Part shown: positions 1-7,290 of the stretch, in pieces
How the letters are laid out: every line of letters starts with the position of its first letter
How positions within the stretch are numbered: the stretch's first letter is position 1
Assembly (NCBI GenBank): GCA_900321605.1
Contig: ONWR01000007.1
Location: forward strand, 88,376-152,375
From: an uncultured Bacteroidales bacterium
Lineage (GTDB): Bacteria > Bacteroidota > Bacteroidia > Bacteroidales > Paludibacteraceae
DNA length: 64,000 bases
Direction of reading: 5' to 3'
Translations under genes and position numbers: made by a program
The notes under the pieces: generated by a model
The model's database searches: none
What the model was told of the DNA's origin: nothing
Seen by the model: the letters and a program-made list of their open reading frames with translations, nothing else

Positions 1-1568
1 TCTTTATGGAAGACGATGAGGTCATCGATGTCGGAGCAATCGAAGAGGTATTCGTCCTTCTTGAGGCTCGTACCGATGAAACCTTCCTCACGGTTGATAT
101 AGAGTTTCTCGTTGTTCTCAACAACCGCTTTGACGTTGATAGCGCCGAAGTTACGCACCTCGGTGCGACGCGGCCACGCATCGCCGTATTTGGCTTTGAG
201 CATCTCAAACCAAGCGATGGTATAATCCGTGAGGTGGTTGAGGTTCTTGATGCAAGCTTTGATCTTCTTCTCCAAGTCCTTCATCAGTTCGTCCGCTTTC
301 TTGGAGTCGAACTTGGTGATTCGAATCATGCGGATCTCGAAGAGCTTCTCGATATCTTCGGTACGCACCTCGCGGATGAGTTGCGGTTTGAACGGCGTGA
401 GGGCACTGTCCACAAACTCGATGAGTTTCTCCTTGTTCGGCGCGTTCTCGTAACCCTCCTGCTTATAGATGCGGTTCTCGATGAAGATCTTCTCCAAAGA
501 GGTATAGAAATACTTCTCTTCGAGTTCGGATTTCTCGATCTCGAGTTCCCATTTGAGGAGCGCTTTGGTGTTATCGCAGGACAGTTTGAGGAGGTTAGAG
601 ACGGATGTAAAGATCGGCTTGCGGTTCTCCACCACACAGCAGTTCGGCGAGATATTCACCTCGCAATCGGTGAAAGCATAGAGCGCATCGATCGCTTTGT
701 CCGAGGACGAGCCCGGTGCGAGCTGCACTACAATACGTGCGGTGTCTGCCGTAAAATCGTCGATCTTCTTGATCTTGATCTTCCCTTTCTGGTTTGCCTT
801 GAGGATGGTCTCGATGATTTTCGAGGTGGTAGTACCGTAAGGTATCTCCGTGATGATCAGGGTCTTGTTGTCGTCCGCCTTCTGAATACGGGCACGGATC
901 TTCACTACTCCACCTCGCTCACCGTCGTTGTAACGGGTGACATCAATGACACCTCCTGTGGGGAAATCGGGATATAAGGAAAACTCCTGATTGCGGAGGT
1001 ACGCCAAAGAGGCGTCGCACAACTCGTTGAAGTTATGAGGCAATATCTTCGAGTTCAGACCGACCGCAATACCCTCCACACCTTGGGCAAGGAGCAGCGG
1101 AAACTTAATCGGCAGATGAATAGGCTCGTTCTTACGACCGTCATAGGATTTCATCCACTCGGTGGTCTTGGCATTGAAGACCGTCTCCAGCGCGAACTTG
1201 GAGAGGCGCGCCTCGATATAACGAGGAGCCGCAGCTCCATCGCCTGTGAGGACGTTTCCCCAGTTACCCTGACAGTCAATGAGCAGATCTTTCTGGCCGA
1301 GCTGGACGAGTGCGTCTCCGATAGAGGCATCGCCGTGCGGGTGGTACTGCATGGTCTGACCGACGATGTTCGCCACCTTGTTGTACTTACCGTCATCCAC
1401 CTGCTTCATAGCATGTAGAATACGGCGCTGCACGGGTTTGAGACCATCCTCAACCGCGGGCACAGCACGCTCCAATATCACATACGAGGCATAATCAAGG
1501 AACCAGTCCTGATACATACCCGTCAAGTGATACTTCACAGCATCATTGAAACCACCCTGACCTGCCAT
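1..1568 (-). CDS. parC: DNA topoisomerase IV / gyrase-type subunit A, N-terminal part (cut by window edge)
   Basis: The minus strand reads open from ATG at 1568 to the left edge, so the 3' end is missing. The protein is the DNA-breaking and rejoining subunit of a type II topoisomerase. The start reads MAGQGGFNDA, then DWFLDYASYVILERAVP, DGLKPVQRRILHAM and YHPHGDASIGDALVQLGQ. The active-site tyrosine is about residue 117 in GAAAPRYIEARLS. This GAAA(x)RY form is what I know from the Bacteroidetes ParC-like A subunit rather than classical GyrA, so ParC is preferred. An in-frame stop lies just upstream of the chosen ATG. The gene lies 33 bases after the small membrane-protein gene and probably shares its promoter at 1814-1845. 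Confidence 0.9.
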   Translation of the reverse strand, partial: MAGQGGFNDAVKYHLTGMYQDWFLDYASYVILERAVPAVEDGLKPVQRRILHAMKQVDDGKYNKVANIVGQTMQYHPHGDASIGDALVQLGQKDLLIDCQGNWGNVLTGDGAAAPRYIEARLSKFALETVFNAKTTEWMKSYDGRKNEPIHLPIKFPLLLAQGVEGIAVGLNSKILPHNFNELCDASLAYLRNQEFSLYPDFPTGGVIDVTRYNDGERGGVVKIRARIQKADDNKTLIITEIPYGTTTSKIIETILKANQKGKIKIKKIDDFTADTARIVVQLAPGSSSDKAIDALYAFTDCEVNISPNCCVVENRKPIFTSVSNLLKLSCDNTKALLKWELEIEKSELEEKYFYTSLEKIFIENRIYKQEGYENAPNKEKLIEFVDSALTPFKPQLIREVRTEDIEKLFEIRMIRITKFDSKKADELMKDLEKKIKACIKNLNHLTDYTIAWFEMLKAKYGDAWPRRTEVRNFGAINVKAVVENNEKLYINREEGFIGTSLKKDEYLFDCSDIDDLIVFHK

Positions 1569-1601
1569 GTGATTCAGTTTGCCTTACGAGCTCAGGCTGC
1601 G

Positions 1602-1763
1602 TTAAGCCTTTTTGTTCACAAAAATGTACGTAAAAATACCGCCAAGCTCCAATACCATCGAGGCTGCCAAGAGCCAGTTCTCCGGAACAGCGAATCTGTA
1701 AAGCACCAAGCACACAACGCCCAGCAGCAACAGGATAACTCCCAAATACTTCATTGAATTCAT
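1602..1763 (-). CDS. small membrane protein (53 aa), function unknown
   Basis: A 53-codon frame on the minus strand starts at ATG 1763 and stops at 1602-1604. It reads MNSMKYLGVILLLLGVVCLV, a charged turn near FAVPENW, then a second hydrophobic stretch ending FTYIFVNKKA. This predicts two transmembrane helices with a short loop and a basic tail. A second ATG three codons in (1754) is an alternative start. It sits between a good promoter (1814-1845) and the topoisomerase gene, which supports real expression. I do not assign a function. Confidence 0.7.
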   Translation of the reverse strand: MNSMKYLGVILLLLGVVCLVLYRFAVPENWLLAASMVLELGGIFTYIFVNKKA

Positions 1764-1813
1764 GATTATTTATGATTAAACGATTTACGATAGTTGTTTT
1801 TCAAAATCGGCTG

Positions 1814-1845
1814 CAAAGTTACTAAAAATTTTGCATATATGCAAA
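1814..1845 (-). promoter_or_regulatory. Bacteroidetes-type promoter for the membrane protein/topoisomerase unit
   Basis: On the minus strand the -33 TTTG (1842-1845) is followed after 20 bases by TAACTTTG (1814-1821). The -33 box is one half of the palindrome TTTGCATATATGCAAA. No -7 box is found for the opposite direction. Confidence 0.75.
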
Positions 1846-1880
1846 TAAAAGCGCGTTTTTTTTAGGAATTGTCCCAAAAA

Positions 1881-2957
1881 TCACCGAACGAGGCGGTATA
1901 TACCGCCCGGCAGGGATCGGATGAGGCCTTGCAGCTCGAGAGAAACCAGATCGGAAGAGACATCCGAATACGCCCGTTCGGTCTCCATGACGAGGAGGTT
2001 GATATGCAGTCCTTCTTCGGCTTCGTTGAGTTTGGAGAGAAGGATCTGCTGATCAGGTGTGAGGTCATCCAAGAGACCGACCATCGTCGTTTGTGTATCC
2101 GCGGGGTGGTGAGAGACGGTAGTCGTTTTCCACTGCATGGTCTCAATGAGATCATCGGCAGAGGTGATGAGTTGCGCCTTGGAGGACTGAATGAGTTGAT
2201 TACATCCCGCCGAAGAGATGTCATCGGGTCTGCCGGGGAAAGCAAAGAGTTCGCGGTTATAATCCGACGCCATGCGGGCAGTGATAAGACTGCCGCCTCT
2301 ATCCCGCGACTCCACGACCACTACTGCGTCCGCCAGACCCGCCACGATTCGGTTGCGTTGCACAAAATTAGAGGCGATGGGTTCGGTACCGGACGGAAAC
2401 TCCGTGAGGATGCCTCCCCGTTCGAGCGAAGCTATAGCTTCGGGACGGTGTCTGAACGGATAGATGCGATCCAGACCGTGCGCCGGAATGATGATCGTCG
2501 GGACACCGTATTGTAGGGCTGCACGATGGGCTGCTATGTCTATACCATACGCGCCTCCGGACACTATCGTGAGGGAGTCCAGACGGGCAGCCAGATCACG
2601 CACGAAAGCGTTGGTCAGTTCCTTGCCGCGCTCCGTGGGACGACGTGTGCCAACGATGGACACTACATGACCCTCCGAAGGATGCACATTGCCTTTAGAA
2701 TAGAGGACAAGCGGTCTGTCGGGACACTGACGCAGACGATACGGATAATCCTCATCGGTAAGCGTCCACACGCGAATCCCGTGGGCATTGATCCAATTCC
2801 ATTCGCGCTCGGCTTGCGCCAAAGCCTCGTTCATACCCGGTTCGTTCAGATGACGCCAAGCCTCTTCGGCAGAACCATAATGTCCGACCAAAGAGAGCGA
2901 CTGCCGTAAGCGAGAACGGAAGAGCAGACTCAATGCTATGTCAAATAATTTGTTCAT
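1881..2957 (-). CDS. dprA: DNA-processing protein DprA
   Basis: DprA/Smf protects incoming single-stranded DNA and loads RecA during natural transformation. The 358-residue protein has an N-terminal helical segment, then a Rossmann-like DprA domain with VSIVGTRRPTERGKEL (about 90-105), TIVSGGAYGIDIAAHRAAL, GGILTEFPSGTEP and QRNRIVAGLADAVVVVE. It ends with a small winged-helix-like domain (about 280-358). The length fits the family. It is the last gene of a upp-VanZ-dprA run. The spacer upstream (2958-3028) is made of repeats of the cattttcgcattt type, so it carries no separate promoter that I can see. Confidence 0.93.
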   Translation of the reverse strand: MNKLFDIALSLLFRSRLRQSLSLVGHYGSAEEAWRHLNEPGMNEALAQAEREWNWINAHGIRVWTLTDEDYPYRLRQCPDRPLVLYSKGNVHPSEGHVVSIVGTRRPTERGKELTNAFVRDLAARLDSLTIVSGGAYGIDIAAHRAALQYGVPTIIIPAHGLDRIYPFRHRPEAIASLERGGILTEFPSGTEPIASNFVQRNRIVAGLADAVVVVESRDRGGSLITARMASDYNRELFAFPGRPDDISSAGCNQLIQSSKAQLITSADDLIETMQWKTTTVSHHPADTQTTMVGLLDDLTPDQQILLSKLNEAEEGLHINLLVMETERAYSDVSSDLVSLELQGLIRSLPGGIYRLVR

Positions 2958-3055
2958 TTACCCATTTTCGCATTTTCGCATTTTCACATTTTCGCATTTT
3001 CTCATTTTCTCATGTACCCATTTACCATTTATTTTCGCATTTTCGCATGTAACCG
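2955..3055. repeat. short repeat tract, catttt(c/t)gcat-type units
   Basis: About ten imperfect copies of a 10-base word of the form cattttcgca or catttaccat fill the space between dprA and the VanZ gene. The tract runs into the VanZ reading frame and encodes its last residues (AKMRK then stop). It is related to the tracts at 18520-18565, 25357-25420 and 35126-35180. Confidence 0.8.
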
Positions 3056-3364
3056 TTGGAAAAGGATCATGAGAAGGACACCAAGGAGAGCACCGAGGAA
3101 ATCCGCAAGAAGGTCGATCCATTCACCCGAACGGGTGAGGGTACAGGCATACTGAAGGAGTTCCAACAACGCGCCGTAGAGCGTCACCGCCACACAGACC
3201 CACACCGGACGGCGAACGGGGATCATCCATGAGACCGCCAAGAGCAGGTACATCACACCATGCATCAGCTTATCACTGACAGAGACGGCGGGCATATGGG
3301 TGCTCTCCGTCAGGCTGAGAATAGCAATGCCTGCCGTTAGAAGCACGGCAGGCATGAAAGTCAT
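3029..3364 (-). CDS. VanZ-like integral membrane protein
   Basis: A 111-residue protein with about four hydrophobic helices. It carries the VanZ-family signature VSDKLMHGVMYLLLAVSWM near the first third and YGALLELLQYACTLTRSGEW with DLLADFLGALLGVLLM further on. VanZ-like proteins are small membrane proteins whose role outside glycopeptide resistance is not settled. The gene begins 7 bases after the stop of upp. The last five codons come from a short repeat tract (2955-3055), so the C-terminus looks recently replaced. Confidence 0.8.
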   Translation of the reverse strand: MTFMPAVLLTAGIAILSLTESTHMPAVSVSDKLMHGVMYLLLAVSWMIPVRRPVWVCVAVTLYGALLELLQYACTLTRSGEWIDLLADFLGALLGVLLMILFQRLHAKMRK

Positions 3365-3371
3365 ATATGAT

Positions 3372-4046
3372 TTACGGACGCTCAGAGAGGTGGATTTTTA
3401 CTCCGTAACACAGATCTCCGGCATCGCCCAGACCGGGAACGATATATTTCTTCTCATTGAGAATCGGATCAACGGCAGCGCACCAGAGGGTAACATCGGG
3501 ACTGTCGTTGAGCGCCTTACGCACCGCTTCAATCGCCTGCGGCGTAGCAATCGCGCAACAGAGGTGAGCATGAGAAGGATGACCGTGCTTGAGCAGCGCC
3601 TGATAACCGACCTCCATAGACATACCGGTAGCCAACATCGGATCCGCTACAATCAGCGTCTTGCCATCTATTGACGGAGCTGCCATGTACTCCGCAACGA
3701 TCTCCAGTTCACCGGCAGCATTGAGCTGACGGTACGCACTGAGGAACGCATTCTCCGCACGGTCGAAGACATTCAGAAAACCATGGTGCAAAGGCATACC
3801 TGCACGCAGGATAGTAGCCAATACCAGTTGGTCAGAGATCACATTCACCGGCGCAACGCCAAGGGGCGTCTGTACTTCCGTCGGCTCATAATGAAGCTTC
3901 TTGCTGACCTCGATAGCCATGAATTCACCGATTCGCTCAATATTACGACGGAAACGGAGAGGATCCTTCTGAATATTCACATCGCGGATTTCACGAAGAT
4001 AGTGGTTGAGCACGCTGTTTTGCTCGGAGAGATTGATAACATCCAT
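3372..4046 (-). CDS. upp: uracil phosphoribosyltransferase
   Basis: Upp makes UMP from uracil and PRPP in pyrimidine salvage. The 224-residue sequence shows ATILRAGMPLHHGFLNVF, the PRPP loop in TLIVADPMLATGMSM (about residues 128-142), and the C-terminal uracil-binding loop PGLGDAGDLCYG. The length is slightly above the usual 208-217. It is first in the minus-strand unit with the VanZ-like gene and dprA, driven by the promoter at 4136-4167. A short tract of atttgaag repeats fills the leader (4050-4115). Confidence 0.96.
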   Translation of the reverse strand: MDVINLSEQNSVLNHYLREIRDVNIQKDPLRFRRNIERIGEFMAIEVSKKLHYEPTEVQTPLGVAPVNVISDQLVLATILRAGMPLHHGFLNVFDRAENAFLSAYRQLNAAGELEIVAEYMAAPSIDGKTLIVADPMLATGMSMEVGYQALLKHGHPSHAHLCCAIATPQAIEAVRKALNDSPDVTLWCAAVDPILNEKKYIVPGLGDAGDLCYGVKIHLSERP

Positions 4047-4049
4047 ATA

Positions 4050-4115
4050 TATTTAAAATTTGAAGATTTACAATTTGAAGATTTGATTATTAACAATTTG
4101 ATGATTTGAAGATTG
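4050..4115. repeat. atttgaag-type short repeats in the upp leader
   Basis: About seven degenerate copies of an 8-base word related to atttgaag. It is the same family as the clean array at 28604-28718. Confidence 0.7.
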
Positions 4116-4135
4116 AGGGTCTCAAAAAAATCGTG

Positions 4136-4167
4136 CAAAGTTACGCATTTTTTTGCATATATGCAAA
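4136..4167 (-). promoter_or_regulatory. promoter for upp-VanZ-dprA
   Basis: On the minus strand TTTG (4164-4167), 20 bases, then TAACTTTG (4136-4143). The -33 box lies in the same palindrome as the divergent plus-strand promoter. Confidence 0.85.
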
Positions 4168-4183
4168 TTTTTTTGTACCTTTG
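4152..4183 (+). promoter_or_regulatory. promoter for the DUF5063 gene
   Basis: TTTG at 4152-4155, 20 bases, then TACCTTTG at 4176-4183, about 20 bases before the ATG at 4204. It shares the palindromic TTTGCATATATGCAAA with the minus-strand promoter. Confidence 0.85.
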
Positions 4184-4203
4184 CGCTGTTTTTTGAAATA
4201 ATT

Positions 4204-4710
4204 ATGGAAAGTTTAGTATATAAAGAGTCCACTATTGCTTTTGTGACCGCTGCAGCGCAGACCTGTCTGCTGGTAGAAAAAGCCAATGAGCACACGCGCG
4301 AAGAATGGCGTGAACAGTTATTACGTCTGCTGCCGATATTGTACCTGCGCACGCGGTTAGTAGAAGAGGAAGAGCCGATTATGGAAGACGAGCCGCAGCG
4401 GTTCGTGACCGAAGAGGACTACAACTATGTGTTAGTGGGAATGCGTGAGTTATTAGGTTCGGACGACGCCTATTTGGACGTATTCGTAGATCAAGGCATC
4501 TACACCGATGAGGTGCAGACAGCGTATATCTCGGAAGGTTTGGCGGACATCTACCAAGAGTTGAAAGACTTAGCGGCAGCCTTCCAGACCGGCGAGGAGC
4601 CGATCATGCACGATGCAGTGGTGGTTTGCAAAGAGGCGTTTGAGGCTCACTGGGGGCTGAAAGTACTCGCGGTGATGAGAGCGTTGCATGAGATGAGAGT
4701 TGAGAGTTGA
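4204..4710 (+). CDS. DUF5063 domain-containing protein
   Basis: A 168-residue acidic, mainly helical protein matching what I know of the DUF5063 family: REEWREQLLRLLPILYLR, a glutamate-rich segment, then EEDYNYVLVGMRELLGSDD and YISEGLADIYQELKDLAAAF. Function is unknown. ATG 4204 is chosen over the in-frame ATG at 4153 because the latter lies inside the promoter. The C-terminus (HEMRVES) runs into a tract of ttgatag 7-mers (4701-4736). The neighbouring 3'-5' exonuclease gene is, from memory, a usual partner of this family in Bacteroidales. Confidence 0.85.
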   Translation: MESLVYKESTIAFVTAAAQTCLLVEKANEHTREEWREQLLRLLPILYLRTRLVEEEEPIMEDEPQRFVTEEDYNYVLVGMRELLGSDDAYLDVFVDQGIYTDEVQTAYISEGLADIYQELKDLAAAFQTGEEPIMHDAVVVCKEAFEAHWGLKVLAVMRALHEMRVES

Positions 4711-4738
4711 TAGTTGATAGTTGATAGTTGATAGTTAT
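4700..4738. repeat. tandem ttgatag-like 7-mers
   Basis: About five tandem copies of a 7-base unit (gttgata) lie between the DUF5063 gene and the exonuclease gene. The first copies are read as the last codons of the DUF5063 gene. Confidence 0.8.
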
Positions 4739-4740
4739 AC

Positions 4741-5550
4741 GTGGAAGAAAATCATTATATACATAGAATCAATAAGGATCTGCTGCAATGGATGCCGGTA
4801 GTAGCCTTTGAGGGCGAGGTGATTGTAGTGGATCGCGAGGAACAGGTGGCGGACGCTGTAGCATACCTGAAGCAACAACGTGTATTAGGTGTGGACACAG
4901 AGGCTCGTCCGAGTTTCCAGAGAGGGATACACTACCCCACGGCGTTGGTGCAGATCGCTACGCATGAGCGGTGCTACCTCTTCAGGCTGACCCATATAGG
5001 TATGCCCGAAGCTTTGGCACAGGTATTCGCCGACCCGAAGATCTGCAAGGTGGGATTGGCGTTCAAGGACGACATCAACGGTCTGAGACGCAGGCATGAT
5101 TTCACTCCTGCCAATTGTGTGGACGTACAATCGATGGTAGCGCAATACGGCATCCTCGATATGGGTTTGCAGAAGATCTTCGCTATCTGTTTCAACAAGA
5201 AGATCTCCAAAGCCCAGCAGTTGACCAATTGGGAGAACAGCCATCTGACTCCGGAGCAGGCACGGTACGCCAGTACGGACGCTTGGGCTACGCTGCTGAT
5301 CTACGAAGATTTGTTGGCTCATGAGCCGCTACGTCAAGAAGAAATCATTGCCCTCAAGCGCAAGGACAAAGAGCGCATGATCGAACACCAACAGGAGATC
5401 CAAGACCAGCGTTTGCGCGAACAAGGGATTGAACCACCGCCCCACCTCACCTTAGAGGAACGCGAAGCCAAACAGGCAGCCAAACGCCGAGAAGCCAGAA
5501 GGCGGAAGAGACACAAGAAAAGGACAAATAATGTACAAAGGGACAAATAA
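4741..5550 (+). CDS. DEDD-family 3'-5' exonuclease (RNase D-like)
   Basis: A 269-residue protein with a single exonuclease domain. Exo I is VLGVDTEARPSF (about 50-61), Exo II is in VGLAFKDDINGLRR, and Exo III is ARYASTDAWATLLIYEDL. The tyrosine in the last motif places it in the DEDDy group. A strongly basic C-terminal tail (KRREARRRKRHKKR) could bind nucleic acid. No HRDC domain follows, so this is not full-length RNase D. It begins with GTG at 4741. The final residues NNVQRDK come from the first unit of a tgtacaaagg-type repeat tract, so the stop codon lies inside a repeat. Confidence 0.88.
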   Translation: MEENHYIHRINKDLLQWMPVVAFEGEVIVVDREEQVADAVAYLKQQRVLGVDTEARPSFQRGIHYPTALVQIATHERCYLFRLTHIGMPEALAQVFADPKICKVGLAFKDDINGLRRRHDFTPANCVDVQSMVAQYGILDMGLQKIFAICFNKKISKAQQLTNWENSHLTPEQARYASTDAWATLLIYEDLLAHEPLRQEEIIALKRKDKERMIEHQQEIQDQRLREQGIEPPPHLTLEEREAKQAAKRREARRRKRHKKRTNNVQRDK

Positions 5551-5606
5551 TGTACGAAGGAACAATGTACGATGTACAATTTATGGACAATAGATAATAG
5601 ACAATA
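5528..5606. repeat. tgtacgaagg-type repeat tract
   Basis: Imperfect copies of aatgtac(g/a)aagg and gacaatagata words fill the gap between the exonuclease gene and the phosphatase gene. They overlap the last codons of the exonuclease. Confidence 0.8.
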
Positions 5607-7028
5607 ATGAAAAGAATTTTATTAGCAGTGCTGCTGATTGTAGCAGTCGCAGCAAACGCAGAGATTAAGTACGTCTTTTACTTCATTGGAGATGGTATGG
5701 GTTCCAACCAAGTATTAGGCGCAGAGATGTACCGCTCGGCGATACAGGGCACACCGCTGGGAAGGGTGCAGAGTCTGATGAGCACTTTTCCGTATTCGGG
5801 AAGCGCCTCGACGTATTCCAAGAGCAACGGCATCACCGATAGTGCGGCGGCAGGAACGTGTCTGGCAACGGGCAGCAAGACCACGAACGGCACGTTGGGT
5901 CTGGACGAGAACGGCAAACAGCTGAGTACGATTGCCGAAGAGTTGAAACAAAAAGGCTGGGGAATCGGTATCATGACGACGGTCGCGATTGATCATGCTA
6001 CTCCGGCTGCCTTCTACGCGCACGTGCGCGAGCGCAATCATTATTATACTATAGGCCAGCAGCTGAGTGAGAGCGGTTTTGATTTCTTCGGAGGCGCAGG
6101 TTTTCATCATCCGGAGGGAAAGAAAGACGATGAGGCAGTGAACCTCTACCGTTTGGCAGAGCAGAAAGGCTACACCATCGCCCACGGTTACGAAGAGGCA
6201 CAAAAAGTGCTGCTGAACGATCAGCCGCAAAGCACCATGCCGGTACAAGAAACCAAGCTGATCATGGTGCAGAAAGACGATGACCAAGGTGCGAAGCACG
6301 GTTCTAATCTCCCTTACGCCATCGACCGCAAAGAGGGCGACTTGACCTTAGCGCAGATAGTAAGCACCGCTATACCGTTTTTGGACAACCGCTACGAGCG
6401 TTTCTTTATGATGGTAGAGGGCGGCATGATCGATTATGCGTGTCACGCAGACGACGCTGCTACGGCTTTTGGTGAGGTTTGGGACATGAACGAAGCGATG
6501 GAAGTAGCTTATAAGTTCTACCAAGCGCACCCCGATGAGACGCTTATCCTCGTGACAGCAGACCATGAGACAGGCGGTTTGGCACTCGGTAACAGCGACT
6601 ACACGCTGTATCTGGATATCCTCCAAAATCAGCAATGCTCGGCTTGGTTCTTGAGCGATCTCTTCACGCAGTTATTCAAAGAGAACAAGAAACCGAGTTG
6701 GGAGGCAGTGAAGAAGATCTACAAAGAGCAGTTGGGTTTCTGGGAGAAAGTGGAGATCAGCGCAGACGAAGAGAAAGAGCTGAAGGAGATCTACAAGAAA
6801 GCGTGTCACGGCAAAGCCAAAGACGCCAAGAATATGTATAAGTCCGTAAACGCCTTAGGCAACGAGGGTATCGCGTTGCTGAACAAGAAAGCACATATAG
6901 GATGGACCACCCGCGCTCACAGCGCACATGCAGTGCCTATTTTTGCAATCGGCAAGAAGGCTCATCTGTTCAGCGGATGGCACGATAATACGGAGATTGT
7001 TCCGCTGCTTCGCAAAGCGCTGAAATAG
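5607..7028 (+). CDS. alkaline phosphatase, secreted
   Basis: A periplasmic or exported phosphomonoesterase of the alkaline phosphatase superfamily, 473 residues. It has a signal peptide (MKRILLAVLLIVAVAANA), a metal-binding loop YFIGDGMGSNQ, the nucleophile serine in ITDSAAAGTCLATGSK (about 82-97), MMVEGGMIDYACHADD, LVTADHETGGLALG, and the late histidine ligands in TRAHSAHAVPIFAIG. All expected metal ligands appear present. A stretch near residues 345-425 (lysine- and glutamate-rich) is the usual crown-like insertion region. It probably serves phosphate scavenging. No separate promoter is visible in the repeat-filled upstream gap. Confidence 0.94.
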   Translation: MKRILLAVLLIVAVAANAEIKYVFYFIGDGMGSNQVLGAEMYRSAIQGTPLGRVQSLMSTFPYSGSASTYSKSNGITDSAAAGTCLATGSKTTNGTLGLDENGKQLSTIAEELKQKGWGIGIMTTVAIDHATPAAFYAHVRERNHYYTIGQQLSESGFDFFGGAGFHHPEGKKDDEAVNLYRLAEQKGYTIAHGYEEAQKVLLNDQPQSTMPVQETKLIMVQKDDDQGAKHGSNLPYAIDRKEGDLTLAQIVSTAIPFLDNRYERFFMMVEGGMIDYACHADDAATAFGEVWDMNEAMEVAYKFYQAHPDETLILVTADHETGGLALGNSDYTLYLDILQNQQCSAWFLSDLFTQLFKENKKPSWEAVKKIYKEQLGFWEKVEISADEEKELKEIYKKACHGKAKDAKNMYKSVNALGNEGIALLNKKAHIGWTTRAHSAHAVPIFAIGKKAHLFSGWHDNTEIVPLLRKALK

Positions 7029-7235
7029 TAGCTATTAACGAGAACTAAAAGGAGGCGGAAAGGACTCAGAAAGGAGGCGGAAAGGAGGCAAGTGCTATCT
7101 AAAAGCCGGATTAAGGGTTCTCTGCTTCACAAAAAAAATGAGTGTGTCAAAAATCGAAGTTGATTTTTTAATAAGTCCAAAATTACCAAAAATTATCCAA
7201 AAATTATTTATATAGAGCTACAATTATTGATAAAA

Positions 7236-7274
7236 AGGGGGTGTGCCAATAGTTTTGACACACCCGCTTTTCAT
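7236..7274. terminator. bidirectional hairpin terminator
   Basis: GGGTGTG and CACACCC arms flanked by complementary A- and T-rich ends (AAAAG/CTTTT) form a hairpin between the converging phosphatase gene and the 1153-residue secreted protein gene. U-rich ends are present in both directions. Confidence 0.75.
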
Positions 7275-7290
7275 TATAGAGATTGTTTGG

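Noticed and set aside
6-977. A 323-codon plus-strand frame at the left edge
   Set aside because: It lies opposite a clear topoisomerase A subunit with an intact catalytic tyrosine motif.
7060-7110. Purine-rich stretch aaaggaggcggaaaggaggcaagtgct, similar to 61262-61305
   Set aside because: The match is short and of low complexity. It may be another minor repeat, but I cannot define a unit or borders.
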